From positions 1-7,004 of the forward strand of contig JAMOMG010000266.1 of NCBI GenBank assembly GCA_027068695.1: a DNA stretch of 7,004 nucleotides. The letters run 5' to 3'. The DNA comes from Flavobacteriaceae bacterium (lineage in GTDB: Bacteria; Bacteroidota; Bacteroidia; Flavobacteriales; Flavobacteriaceae). The notes beneath the pieces were generated by a model that had not been told where the DNA came from, made no database searches, and worked only from the letters and a program-made list of their open reading frames with translations. Each line of letters starts with the position of its first letter. Position 1 is the first letter of the stretch. The position numbers and the translations under genes were made by a program. This document shows positions 1-5,596 of the stretch, in pieces.

Positions 1-76
1 TTTGATAATTAGATAAGTTAGGAAATACTGTTGGTTTAGCTCCATTCAGTAAAATAAATGCCTTTTTAGTTTTCAT
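1..76 (-). CDS. Probable thiamine diphosphokinase, N-terminal fragment (runs off the left edge)
   Basis: Reading the minus strand from the ATG at 76-74 gives 25 codons without a stop, beginning MKTKKAFILLNG and continuing AKPTVFPNLSNYQ. This resembles the beginning of Bacteroidota thiamine diphosphokinases (thiamine pyrophosphokinases), which open with a short beta strand of the type KAFxLLNGxxP followed by a Leu-rich stretch before the ATDGAYN nucleotide-binding segment, which would lie outside the window. The enzyme transfers pyrophosphate from ATP to thiamine in the cytoplasm, giving the cofactor thiamine diphosphate. A perfect TAnnTTTG element ends only 7 bases before the ATG, which supports this start and suggests an almost leaderless mRNA. 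The upstream gene on the same strand ends 54 bases earlier. The reading frame and start are fairly secure; the product is recognised from only 25 residues and could be wrong. Confidence 0.55.
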   Translation of the reverse strand, partial: MKTKKAFILLNGAKPTVFPNLSNYQ

Positions 77-102
77 TGTATGCAAAAATAGCTAAAAAGG
101 CA
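59..102 (-). other. Hairpin enclosing the start codon of the thiamine diphosphokinase gene
   Basis: Bases 59-69 and 92-102 form a perfect 11-base-pair inverted repeat (TGCCTTTTTAG against CTAAAAAGGCA) around a 22-base loop. On the minus strand the loop holds the -7 element and the ATG at 76-74, and the downstream arm is coding sequence. Only a transcript reading through from the upstream ExbB-like gene would contain both arms. In that RNA the hairpin is followed by a T-rich stretch (TTTATTTTA), so it could also work as a weak terminator for the upstream gene. The stem is mostly A:U and its function is inferred. Confidence 0.4.
83..90 (-). promoter_or_regulatory. Bacteroidota-type -7 promoter element (TATTTTTG) for the thiamine diphosphokinase gene
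   Basis: The minus strand reads TATTTTTG, matching TAnnTTTG, the known -7 consensus of the Bacteroidota primary sigma factor. Transcription would start about four bases downstream, near position 79, leaving a leader of only about 3 bases before the ATG at 76. A clear -33 TTTG is absent; TTTA lies at 116-113 with a 22-base spacer. Confidence 0.5.
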
Positions 103-130
103 GATTTGATTGTAAACAGTTAAGAATTTT

Positions 131-481
131 TTATTCTTTTTGCATCCAGGTAAGAATAATTATTCCCAACCTACCAATTAGAAAAATAAATAATCCAAAG
201 GCAGGTGTTATAAAACTTATTTTTAAGCCGCCGGCCAGCATAGCGGGTGAAATGTCTTTTGCTATTTCAATAGCATCAAAAGCACTTATTAAGCCTAAAA
301 TTTGACCTAAAACTCCCCAAACAACTGCAAATAATGAGAAAGAATTCACTAAACTTACGGTTTTTTGCAGACTTCCTTTTTTTAGAAATCCTTTAACAAT
401 TAAGATAAGAACTAAAATTAAAATTAATAAAAGTGGATACATAAAAATTGGCCCACCATCATTTAGAATTGATAAAAACAT
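131..481 (-). CDS. Short MotA/TolQ/ExbB-family membrane protein
   Basis: This 116-residue protein is almost entirely membrane-embedded, with three predicted helices at about residues 14-31, 48-67 and 83-111 and a short Lys-rich loop at 34-40. The last two helices, with a Gly-rich stretch (AMLAGGLKISF, about 80-90) leading into ITPAFGLFIF, resemble the paired pore helices of MotA/TolQ/ExbB proton channels. It is much shorter than ExbB or TolQ (usually over 200 residues) because the large cytoplasmic loop between helices 1 and 2 is missing. Similar short proteins annotated as MotA/TolQ/ExbB family exist in Flavobacteriaceae, as far as I recall, so it is probably intact. The ATG at 481 is preceded by a -7 element 30 bases upstream. 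No ExbD/TolR partner is in view, so the energised process is unknown. Confidence 0.75.
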   Translation of the reverse strand: MFLSILNDGGPIFMYPLLLILILVLILIVKGFLKKGSLQKTVSLVNSFSLFAVVWGVLGQILGLISAFDAIEIAKDISPAMLAGGLKISFITPAFGLFIFLIGRLGIIILTWMQKE

Positions 482-677
482 AATTATTAAGATTTTAAAT
501 TAAACTTTTTTCAAATGTAAAATGATTTTAAATTGAATAGTTCTTTTTTCGACAGTTAACAAATTAGGTTGTTTATTTAACGAATTTAGGACTAAATTGT
601 AAATAATTCTTAAAATTGTTTGAATAAGGTTGTAAATTGGTAGTTAGTCTATGAAAAAATGTGACATCAAATAATTT
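482..677. other. Divergent intergenic spacer between the ExbB-like gene and the two-component operon
   Basis: This very AT-rich spacer separates two divergent transcription units. It holds the -7 element of the minus-strand gene (512-519), an 11-base direct repeat GATTTTAAATT at 491-501 and 524-534, and an 8-base direct repeat TTGTAAAT at 597-604 and 630-637. Both pairs are spaced 33 bases start to start. I found no clear TAnnTTTG element for the kinase gene. The nearest imperfect candidate is TAATTTAT at 672-679, which would require the start at 693. No small gene or RNA is evident. Confidence 0.5.
512..519 (-). promoter_or_regulatory. -7 promoter element (TACATTTG) for the ExbB-like gene
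   Basis: The minus strand reads TACATTTG, a perfect TAnnTTTG match. The predicted transcription start is near 508, giving a leader of about 27 bases before the ATG at 481. No good -33 TTTG is visible at the expected distance. The element lies between two copies of an 11-base direct repeat (491-501 and 524-534). Confidence 0.45.
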
Positions 678-1766
678 ATGCATCTTGCAGGTATGAATTT
701 AATTCAATTAAATAAAACTAAGTTTATAACAATACACTTCCTTTTTTGGGTAATTGTATGGTTTTTCTTTGTTTATTTTTTTAGTTATAATTCTAATAAT
801 ACAGGTTATGTAACTTGGTTTTCAAGTTTTTTATTACCAGTTACAATGGCCACTACATATTTTGTAGTTTACTATTTAATTCCAACATATTTACTTCCTA
901 AAAAATACAAGTTATTTGTACTTTATAGTATTTATACACTGGTTTTTTCAACGTATTTAATATTGATGACAATGCTGGGCTGTTTTGTGTTTTTATCAAA
1001 TTTAAATATCGCAAACATGCCACCAATGAGTCGTAATTATATTTTTATTTTAATATTGGTTTATTTGGTGGTTGGTATTGTTAGTTTTGTAAGTTTACTA
1101 AATCATAATTTTAAAACAATATCAAAAAATAAAGAGTTACAAAATAAAATTTTAGCAACTCAATTACAGATTAAAAATCAGGAATTAAAGTATTTAAAAA
1201 AGCAGCTTCATCCACATTTTTTGTTTAACACCTTAAATACTATTTATGGTTTTGCATTAAAACAATCAAAAGACACGCCGGAGATTATTTTAAAATTGTC
1301 TAATTTACTGGACTATATCTTATATCAGGTAAGTAAGCCAAAAGTGCCCTTAAAAGAAGAAGTTTCACATATTAAAGAATATATAGAATTAGAAAAGATT
1401 AGGTTTCAAGATACTTTAAAAATAAATTTTGCGTCAGATTTTATTCCAGAAGAATTACAGATTGCACCGATGTTATTAGTACCGTTTGTAGAAAATGCTT
1501 TTAAACATGGTAATTTAATTGATGAGGGGTTTTTAACGGTTGAAATTAATGTGAAATTAAATAAAAATCAATTAGCGTTTTTTATAAAAAATACAGTTTT
1601 AAATACAGAGATAAATCAGAATGAAGTTGGTATTGGGTTGAAAAACATTCAAAAAAGATTAGATTTATTATACAAAGATAATTATGAATTGTCAATTTTA
1701 AACCAAGATAATTGGTTTACAGTAAGCTTAAAAATTCCAAACTTAAATACTTCAAACAATGTCTAA
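678..1766 (+). CDS. LytS/YehU-type membrane sensor histidine kinase
   Basis: The 362-residue protein has four predicted membrane helices (about residues 18-36, 46-66, 79-104 and 121-141), then a Lys/Gln-rich coiled-coil linker (about 143-176), then a His_kinase-type (PF06580) domain. The H-box is QLHPHFLFNTLN, with His180 as the likely phospho-acceptor. The ATPase domain shows the N-box VPFVENAFKHG (Glu272, Asn273) and a G-box GIGLKNIQKRL (318-328). No extracytoplasmic sensor domain is evident, so the signal is presumably sensed within or near the membrane. The gene overlaps the downstream response regulator by 8 bases, the usual sign of a cognate pair. Start choice: ATG at 678, with an alternative ATG at 693 (Met6), which loses only MHLAG and may be the true start. 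I see no convincing TAnnTTTG just upstream. Confidence 0.88.
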   Translation: MHLAGMNLIQLNKTKFITIHFLFWVIVWFFFVYFFSYNSNNTGYVTWFSSFLLPVTMATTYFVVYYLIPTYLLPKKYKLFVLYSIYTLVFSTYLILMTMLGCFVFLSNLNIANMPPMSRNYIFILILVYLVVGIVSFVSLLNHNFKTISKNKELQNKILATQLQIKNQELKYLKKQLHPHFLFNTLNTIYGFALKQSKDTPEIILKLSNLLDYILYQVSKPKVPLKEEVSHIKEYIELEKIRFQDTLKINFASDFIPEELQIAPMLLVPFVENAFKHGNLIDEGFLTVEINVKLNKNQLAFFIKNTVLNTEINQNEVGIGLKNIQKRLDLLYKDNYELSILNQDNWFTVSLKIPNLNTSNNV

Positions 1767-2475
1767 AACCATTCAATGTATTGTTGTTGATGATGAGCCA
1801 ATTGCAAGGGAAATTTTAGAAAATCACTTGCAAAAAATAGATGCAATTACCGTTGTTGCAACGTGTAAAAATGCTATTGAAGCGTTTAATGAAATAAATG
1901 CCAATAAGATTGATTTAATTTTTTTAGACATTAATATGCCTGAGATTTCGGGCTTGTCTTTTGCAAAAGCTATCAATAAGAATATCAAAGTAATTTTCAC
2001 AACTGCTTATCGAGAATATGCTTTAGATGGGTTTAATTTACAGGCTGTAGATTATTTGCTAAAACCAATTTCTTTTGAGCGATTGTTACAGGCGGTAAAT
2101 AAATTTTTGGGTGAAAACACTTCTTTTAAAGTTAAAAATACTTCAGCAATACTTCAAGATAAAAGTAACTTTATTTTTGTTCGATCCGATAGGAAAATGA
2201 TTAAAATTGATTTTTGTGAAATTAACTATATTGAAAGTTTTAGTGACTATATTAAAATTCATTTAAGTGATAAAACAATTATTACGCGTGAAACTATTAC
2301 AAATATTGAAGCAAAATTGCCTCGTGATAACTTTATGAGAATTCACCGGTCATTTATTGTCTCACTTGCTAAAATAACGTTATTTACCAATGAATTTATT
2401 GAAATAAAAAACAAAGCAATTCCAATTAGTAGGAGTTATAAAAAAGAAGTGTTATTAAGATTAGAATCTATTTAA
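1759..2475 (+). CDS. LytTR-family DNA-binding response regulator
   Basis: This 238-residue protein has an N-terminal receiver domain (about 5-118) with the acidic pair Asp11/Asp12, phospho-acceptor Asp57 in FLDINMP, Thr81/Thr82 and Lys102 in LLKPISF. A LytTR DNA-binding domain follows (about 137-235), recognisable from INYIESFSDYIKIH and the FMRIHRSFIV segment. The length and layout are those of the LytR/AlgR class. The ATG lies inside the last codons of the kinase gene (8-base overlap), so the two are translationally coupled and the kinase is the expected phosphodonor. LytTR proteins bind imperfect direct repeats; I could not find a convincing pair in the upstream spacer. The target genes are unknown. 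The mevalonate gene mvaD starts 32 bases downstream but has its own promoter-like element. Confidence 0.92.
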   Translation: MSKTIQCIVVDDEPIAREILENHLQKIDAITVVATCKNAIEAFNEINANKIDLIFLDINMPEISGLSFAKAINKNIKVIFTTAYREYALDGFNLQAVDYLLKPISFERLLQAVNKFLGENTSFKVKNTSAILQDKSNFIFVRSDRKMIKIDFCEINYIESFSDYIKIHLSDKTIITRETITNIEAKLPRDNFMRIHRSFIVSLAKITLFTNEFIEIKNKAIPISRSYKKEVLLRLESI

Positions 2476-2484
2476 CAAAACAAT

Positions 2485-2492
2485 TATCTTTG
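2485..2492 (+). promoter_or_regulatory. -7 promoter element (TATCTTTG) for mvaD
   Basis: TATCTTTG matches TAnnTTTG exactly and sits in the 32-base gap between the response regulator and mvaD. Transcription would begin near 2496. The element covers the in-frame TTG at 2490, which therefore cannot be the start codon on transcripts from this promoter and points to the TTG at 2508. No obvious -33 TTTG is present. Read-through from the two-component genes is also possible. Confidence 0.5.
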
Positions 2493-2507
2493 ACAAAAAT
2501 TTTTACT

Positions 2508-3614
2508 TTGATTGAAACCGACTTCATTTTAAATAGTTTTGATACAGCTAAAATTACGAACGGAAGTGTAACTTGGAAAACACCAAGTAATATTGCTTTG
2601 GTAAAATATTGGGGGAAACAAGAGCCACAAATCCCTAAAAATCCTTCTATTAGTTTTACGTTAGATGCTTGCTTTACTTTAACAACGTTGGAATATCAAT
2701 CCCGACAACTATCGGGACGGGATGACAATACAAAGTTTAATTTTGATATTTACTTTGAAGGTGAGAAGAAAGATGATTTTAAGCCTAAAATTGATAAATT
2801 CTTCGAGAGAATTGAAAAATACGTACCATTTTTAAAAGATTATAATTTTATAATAAAATCTAGAAATTCTTTTCCACACAGTAGTGGTATTGCTTCTTCA
2901 GCAAGTGGTATGAGTGCGTTGGCGTTATGCATTATGAGTTTAGAAAGGTTGTTGAGTGGAGTTGAAATGACTGATGAATATTTCTATAAAAAAGCATCTT
3001 TTTTAGCACGTTTAGGTTCAGGAAGTGCTAGTAGAAGTATTGAGGGGCCTATAGTTGTTTGGGGAAAACATAAAGAAATTAAAGATAGTTCTAATTTATA
3101 CGGAATTAAATTTCCAAGTAAAATCCATAAAAACTTTAAATACTTCCACGATACAATTTTGCTAGTTGATGAAGGAGAAAAACAGGTCTCAAGTACTGTA
3201 GGTCATCAATTAATGAATAATCACCCGTTTGCAGAACAACGCTTTTTACAGGCGAATGAAAATATATCAAAATTGTCAAAAATTCTTCAAAATGGAAATT
3301 TAAAAGAGTTTATTAGTTTGGTTGAAAGTGAAGCACTAACCTTGCATTCAATGATGTTAACCAGTAATCCATATTTTATATTAATGAAACCAAATACGTT
3401 AAAAATCATTAATAAAATTTGGGACTTTAGAGCTGAAACAAATTCAAATGTATGTTTTACGTTAGATGCAGGAGCCAATATTCATATACTATTCCCAGAA
3501 AGTGAAAAAGAAACTATCACCAATTTTATAACAAGTAAGTTACTTAAATATTGTTATAAAAATCACTATATTTGCGACAGGGTTGGAATTGGGGCAAAGC
3601 AATTATCAATTTGA
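2508..3614 (+). CDS. mvaD: Diphosphomevalonate decarboxylase
   Basis: MvaD converts 5-diphosphomevalonate and ATP to isopentenyl diphosphate, CO2, ADP and phosphate, the last step of the classical mevalonate pathway. From the TTG at 2508 the protein is 368 residues. Visible motifs are PSNIALVKYWGK (about 26-37), the GHMP ATP-binding loop PHSSGIASSASG (about 123-134), GSGSASRSIEGP (about 170-181, with Arg176) and FTLDAGANIH containing the likely catalytic Asp320. Start: no ATG lies near the N-terminus. The TTG at 2490 lies in the -7 element, whereas TTG at 2508 gives MIETDFI, which aligns with the MTEKDFI-like beginnings I remember for flavobacterial MvaD. An unusual Ser/Arg/Gly/Asp-rich insertion (about residues 65-73) is encoded by a GC-rich palindrome. 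The kinase gene follows after 7 bases, so the two are almost certainly co-transcribed. Product assignment is firm; the start is moderately sure. Confidence 0.92.
   Translation: MIETDFILNSFDTAKITNGSVTWKTPSNIALVKYWGKQEPQIPKNPSISFTLDACFTLTTLEYQSRQLSGRDDNTKFNFDIYFEGEKKDDFKPKIDKFFERIEKYVPFLKDYNFIIKSRNSFPHSSGIASSASGMSALALCIMSLERLLSGVEMTDEYFYKKASFLARLGSGSASRSIEGPIVVWGKHKEIKDSSNLYGIKFPSKIHKNFKYFHDTILLVDEGEKQVSSTVGHQLMNNHPFAEQRFLQANENISKLSKILQNGNLKEFISLVESEALTLHSMMLTSNPYFILMKPNTLKIINKIWDFRAETNSNVCFTLDAGANIHILFPESEKETITNFITSKLLKYCYKNHYICDRVGIGAKQLSI
2699..2723 (+). repeat. GC-rich REP-like palindromic element inside mvaD
   Basis: In otherwise AT-rich DNA, this 25-base stretch has two nested inverted repeats. 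TCCCGA (2700-2705) pairs with TCGGGA (2712-2717) around a 6-base loop, and ATCCCG (2699-2704) pairs with CGGGAT (2718-2723). The two hairpins share the left arm and are mutually exclusive. It is read in frame as roughly SRQLSGRD, between the conserved TTLEY and FNFDIYFEG segments of MvaD. Short TCCCGA-TCGGGA palindromes are, as I recall, dispersed in some Flavobacteriia genomes, but that memory is unchecked and no second copy occurs in this window. The insertion into a gene is inferred. Confidence 0.5.
3567..3574 (+). promoter_or_regulatory. Possible internal -7 promoter element (TATATTTG) ahead of the kinase gene
   Basis: TATATTTG, followed by C, matches TAnnTTTG within the last codons of mvaD. 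Initiation near 3578 would give a leader of about 44 bases before the kinase ATG at 3622. A TTG at 3551-3553 is too close (13-base spacer) to be a normal -33 element. In a coding AT-rich context a chance match is plausible. Confidence 0.3.
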
Positions 3615-3621
3615 AAATTTT

Positions 3622-4548
3622 ATGAAAGGACCACTTTTTTACGCAAAAATTTTACTTTTCGGAGAATATGGAATTATAAAGGATTCCAAAGGATTAGCAA
3701 TACCGTATAATAGTTATCAAGGAGCTTTAAAAAAAGCAGATATTTTAACTGAAGAAGTAAAGAAATCAAATAAAAAATTACAAAATTTTTACAAATATCT
3801 TATAAACTCAAATCAAGAGTTGGTTTCTCTAAGATTACAAGATTTTAAGGCCGATTTAGAAGAAGGAATGTATTTTGACTCTAGTATTCCACAAGGATAC
3901 GGAGTTGGAAGTTCAGGAGCTTTGGTAGCTTCAATTTATGATAAATATGCCAATGATAAAATTACAGTTTTAGAAAATTTAACACGTGAAAAATTACTAA
4001 AATTAAAACAGATTTTTTCTTTTATGGAATCATATTTTCATGGGAAAAGCTCTGGTTTAGACCCATTAAATTCATACTTAAGCTTGCCAATATTAATCAA
4101 TTCAAAAGATAATTTAGAACCTACGGGTATTCCATCTCAGAAAGAAGGAAAAGGAGCCGTTTTCTTATTAGATTCTGAAATGATAGGTGAAACAGAACCT
4201 ATGGTAACCATTTTTATGAATAAAATGAAGAATGAAGGATTCCGAAAAATGTTAAATGAAGATTTTGCAAAATATACTGATGCTTGCATAGATGATTTTT
4301 TACATGGAAATGTGAAATCGTTATTTGGCAATGTAAAACAACTATCTAAAGTTGTACTCGAGAATTTTAAACCAATGATTCCTCAAACATTTCACAACGT
4401 TTGGCAAAAGGGAATTGACTCTAACGATTATTACTTGAAACTCTGTGGTTCTGGAGGTGGAGGTTACATTCTTGGTTTTACAGAAGATTATATTAAGACT
4501 AAAAATATTTTAAAAGATTATAAATTAGAATTAGTTTATAGATTTTAG
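3622..4548 (+). CDS. Mevalonate kinase-like GHMP kinase
   Basis: This 308-residue cytoplasmic GHMP-family kinase probably phosphorylates mevalonate (or phosphomevalonate) with ATP, supplying substrate towards MvaD. Visible motifs are the N-terminal KILLFGEYGII (Lys9, Glu15), the ATP-binding loop SIPQGYGVGSSGALVA (88-103), ESYFHGKSSGLDPLN with Glu136 and Asp147 in positions typical of the Mg-binding Glu and catalytic Asp of mevalonate kinases, and the C-terminal glycine motif KLCGSGGGGYILGF (273-286). Start: an in-frame TTG at 3583 would extend the protein by 13 residues overlapping mvaD, but ATG at 3622 gives MKGPLFYAKILLFGEYG, the beginning I associate with flavobacterial orthologues, and leaves a 7-base gap after mvaD. 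It differs from textbook mevalonate kinases, with GEY where GEH is usual and a shorter length. Flavobacterial mevalonate kinases are known to be divergent, so a phosphomevalonate kinase role cannot be excluded. Confidence 0.85.
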   Translation: MKGPLFYAKILLFGEYGIIKDSKGLAIPYNSYQGALKKADILTEEVKKSNKKLQNFYKYLINSNQELVSLRLQDFKADLEEGMYFDSSIPQGYGVGSSGALVASIYDKYANDKITVLENLTREKLLKLKQIFSFMESYFHGKSSGLDPLNSYLSLPILINSKDNLEPTGIPSQKEGKGAVFLLDSEMIGETEPMVTIFMNKMKNEGFRKMLNEDFAKYTDACIDDFLHGNVKSLFGNVKQLSKVVLENFKPMIPQTFHNVWQKGIDSNDYYLKLCGSGGGGYILGFTEDYIKTKNILKDYKLELVYRF

Positions 4549-4603
4549 TACTTTATTAATTGTATTTATAAAGTATTTATATTGTTGAATTTTCTTATTT
4601 TTT

Positions 4604-5539
4604 ATGGATTTACTAGAAATTTCTAAAAATAACAGTAAAAAACATGCTCCTTTTTATATAAAAGTGTTGAGTTTATTTTCTGTGGTAAGAGGTTACAATA
4701 TATTATTAATAGTAATAGCTCAATATTTAGCTTCTATATTTATTTTCTCTCCAGAGAAATCATTACGATATGTTTTACTTGATATAAACTTATATTTTAT
4801 TGTGCTTTCAACAGCTTGTGTAATTGCATCTGGTTATATCATAAATAATTTTTACGATGCTGAAACAGATAAAATAAATAGACCCGTAAAAGCCAAAATT
4901 GATGATATTGTAGATCAAAAAACAAAATTAACAATCTATTTTTTGTTTAACTTTATAGGTGTTTTAATTGCCTTATTGGTTTCTTGGAGAGCAGCCTTAT
5001 TTTTTTCTGTGTATATTTTTTTAATTTGGCTGTATTCACATAAATTAAAAAGATACCCTTTAACAGGTTTATTTTCCGCGGCTATTCTTGCATTACTACC
5101 CTTCTTTGCTATTTTTGTATACTATAAAAACTTTTCGGAGATAATTTTTACACATGCTGCATTTTTATTTTTTATTTTATTGATACGAGAATTGATAAAA
5201 GATTTGGAAAAAATAAAAGGAGATTTTGTGCATAATTACCAAACCATACCCGTAAAATATGGTGAGTATTTTACAAAAATACTTATTACTCTTTTAGCTG
5301 TTTTAACCTTAAACCCAGTCTATTTTTTATTAAAGTACCCTGAAATTGGAGGAATGAAATATTTTTTTTATACAAGTATTGTTGTTCTTTTAGCTTTTGT
5401 AGTTGTATTGTGGTTTAGCCACAGTAAGCGTAATTACGTACTATTACACTTAATTTTAAAATTATTGATTGTTGCAGGAGTATTTAGTCTGGCACTTATA
5501 GACTATTCAGTAATAATTAATAAAATACTACTTAAATAG
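4604..5539 (+). CDS. UbiA-family prenyltransferase (geranylgeranylglycerol-phosphate geranylgeranyltransferase-like)
   Basis: This is a 311-residue integral membrane protein with about nine hydrophobic segments. It carries both Asp-rich motifs of the UbiA superfamily: NNFYDAETDKINRP (81-94; Asp85 and Asp89 bind the Mg-diphosphate) and RELIKDLEKIKGD (195-207; Asp200 and Asp207). UbiA enzymes transfer a prenyl chain from a prenyl diphosphate to an acceptor in the membrane. Orthologues in Flavobacteriia are annotated as geranylgeranylglycerol-phosphate geranylgeranyltransferase, an enzyme of archaeal ether-lipid synthesis, but I know of no settled function in these bacteria; an aromatic or quinone acceptor is possible. 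The gene begins 55 bases after the mevalonate kinase on the same strand with no good promoter between, so it is probably in the mvaD-kinase operon, which would supply its isoprenoid donor. The ATG start is followed directly by MDLLEISKNNSKK, as in relatives. Confidence 0.85.
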   Translation: MDLLEISKNNSKKHAPFYIKVLSLFSVVRGYNILLIVIAQYLASIFIFSPEKSLRYVLLDINLYFIVLSTACVIASGYIINNFYDAETDKINRPVKAKIDDIVDQKTKLTIYFLFNFIGVLIALLVSWRAALFFSVYIFLIWLYSHKLKRYPLTGLFSAAILALLPFFAIFVYYKNFSEIIFTHAAFLFFILLIRELIKDLEKIKGDFVHNYQTIPVKYGEYFTKILITLLAVLTLNPVYFLLKYPEIGGMKYFFYTSIVVLLAFVVVLWFSHSKRNYVLLHLILKLLIVAGVFSLALIDYSVIINKILLK

Positions 5540-5572
5540 GTGAATATTTATTTAAGTGTCAGTTGAATAAAC

Positions 5573-5580
5573 TACTTTTG
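5573..5580 (+). promoter_or_regulatory. -7 promoter element (TACTTTTG) for the pseudouridine synthase gene
   Basis: TACTTTTG matches TAnnTTTG, and the C and A-rich run after it are typical of flavobacterial transcription starts. The start would lie near 5584, with a leader of about 12 bases before the ATG at 5597. The best -33 candidate is a TTTA at 5547-5550 with a 22-base spacer. This suggests the synthase gene is transcribed independently of the isoprenoid genes upstream. Confidence 0.55.
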
Positions 5581-5596
5581 CAAAAAATAACAAAAA

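Noticed and set aside
552..648. Possible LytTR binding repeats (ACAGTTAAC at 552 and other GTT-containing 9-mers at 565, 626 and 640)
   Set aside because: One site fits the known LytTR consensus fairly well, but no second site lies at the usual 21-22 base start-to-start distance.
3287..3478. Minus-strand open frame of 63 codons inside mvaD
   Set aside because: It lies wholly within the well-supported mvaD coding region, has no recognisable protein features and no promoter element, so it is a shadow frame.
3583..3621. TTG-initiated 13-residue N-terminal extension of the GHMP kinase
   Set aside because: It overlaps the end of mvaD, adds residues absent from the family as I know it, and a good ATG with the conserved MKGPLFYAKILLFGEYG beginning follows.
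4137..4331. Minus-strand open frame of 64 codons inside the GHMP kinase gene
   Set aside because: It is fully embedded in a conserved gene and its translation shows no family features.
4547..4577. Inverted repeat TACTTTAT/ATAAAGTA just after the kinase stop codon, as a terminator
   Set aside because: The stem is nearly all A:U, there is no long T-run directly after it, and repeats of this length are expected by chance in such AT-rich DNA.
5530..5557. Nine-base-pair inverted repeat ACTTAAATA/TATTTAAGT overlapping the UbiA stop codon, as a terminator
   Set aside because: The stem is weak with one G:C pair and no T-tract follows. It may help end transcription but cannot be supported as an intrinsic terminator.
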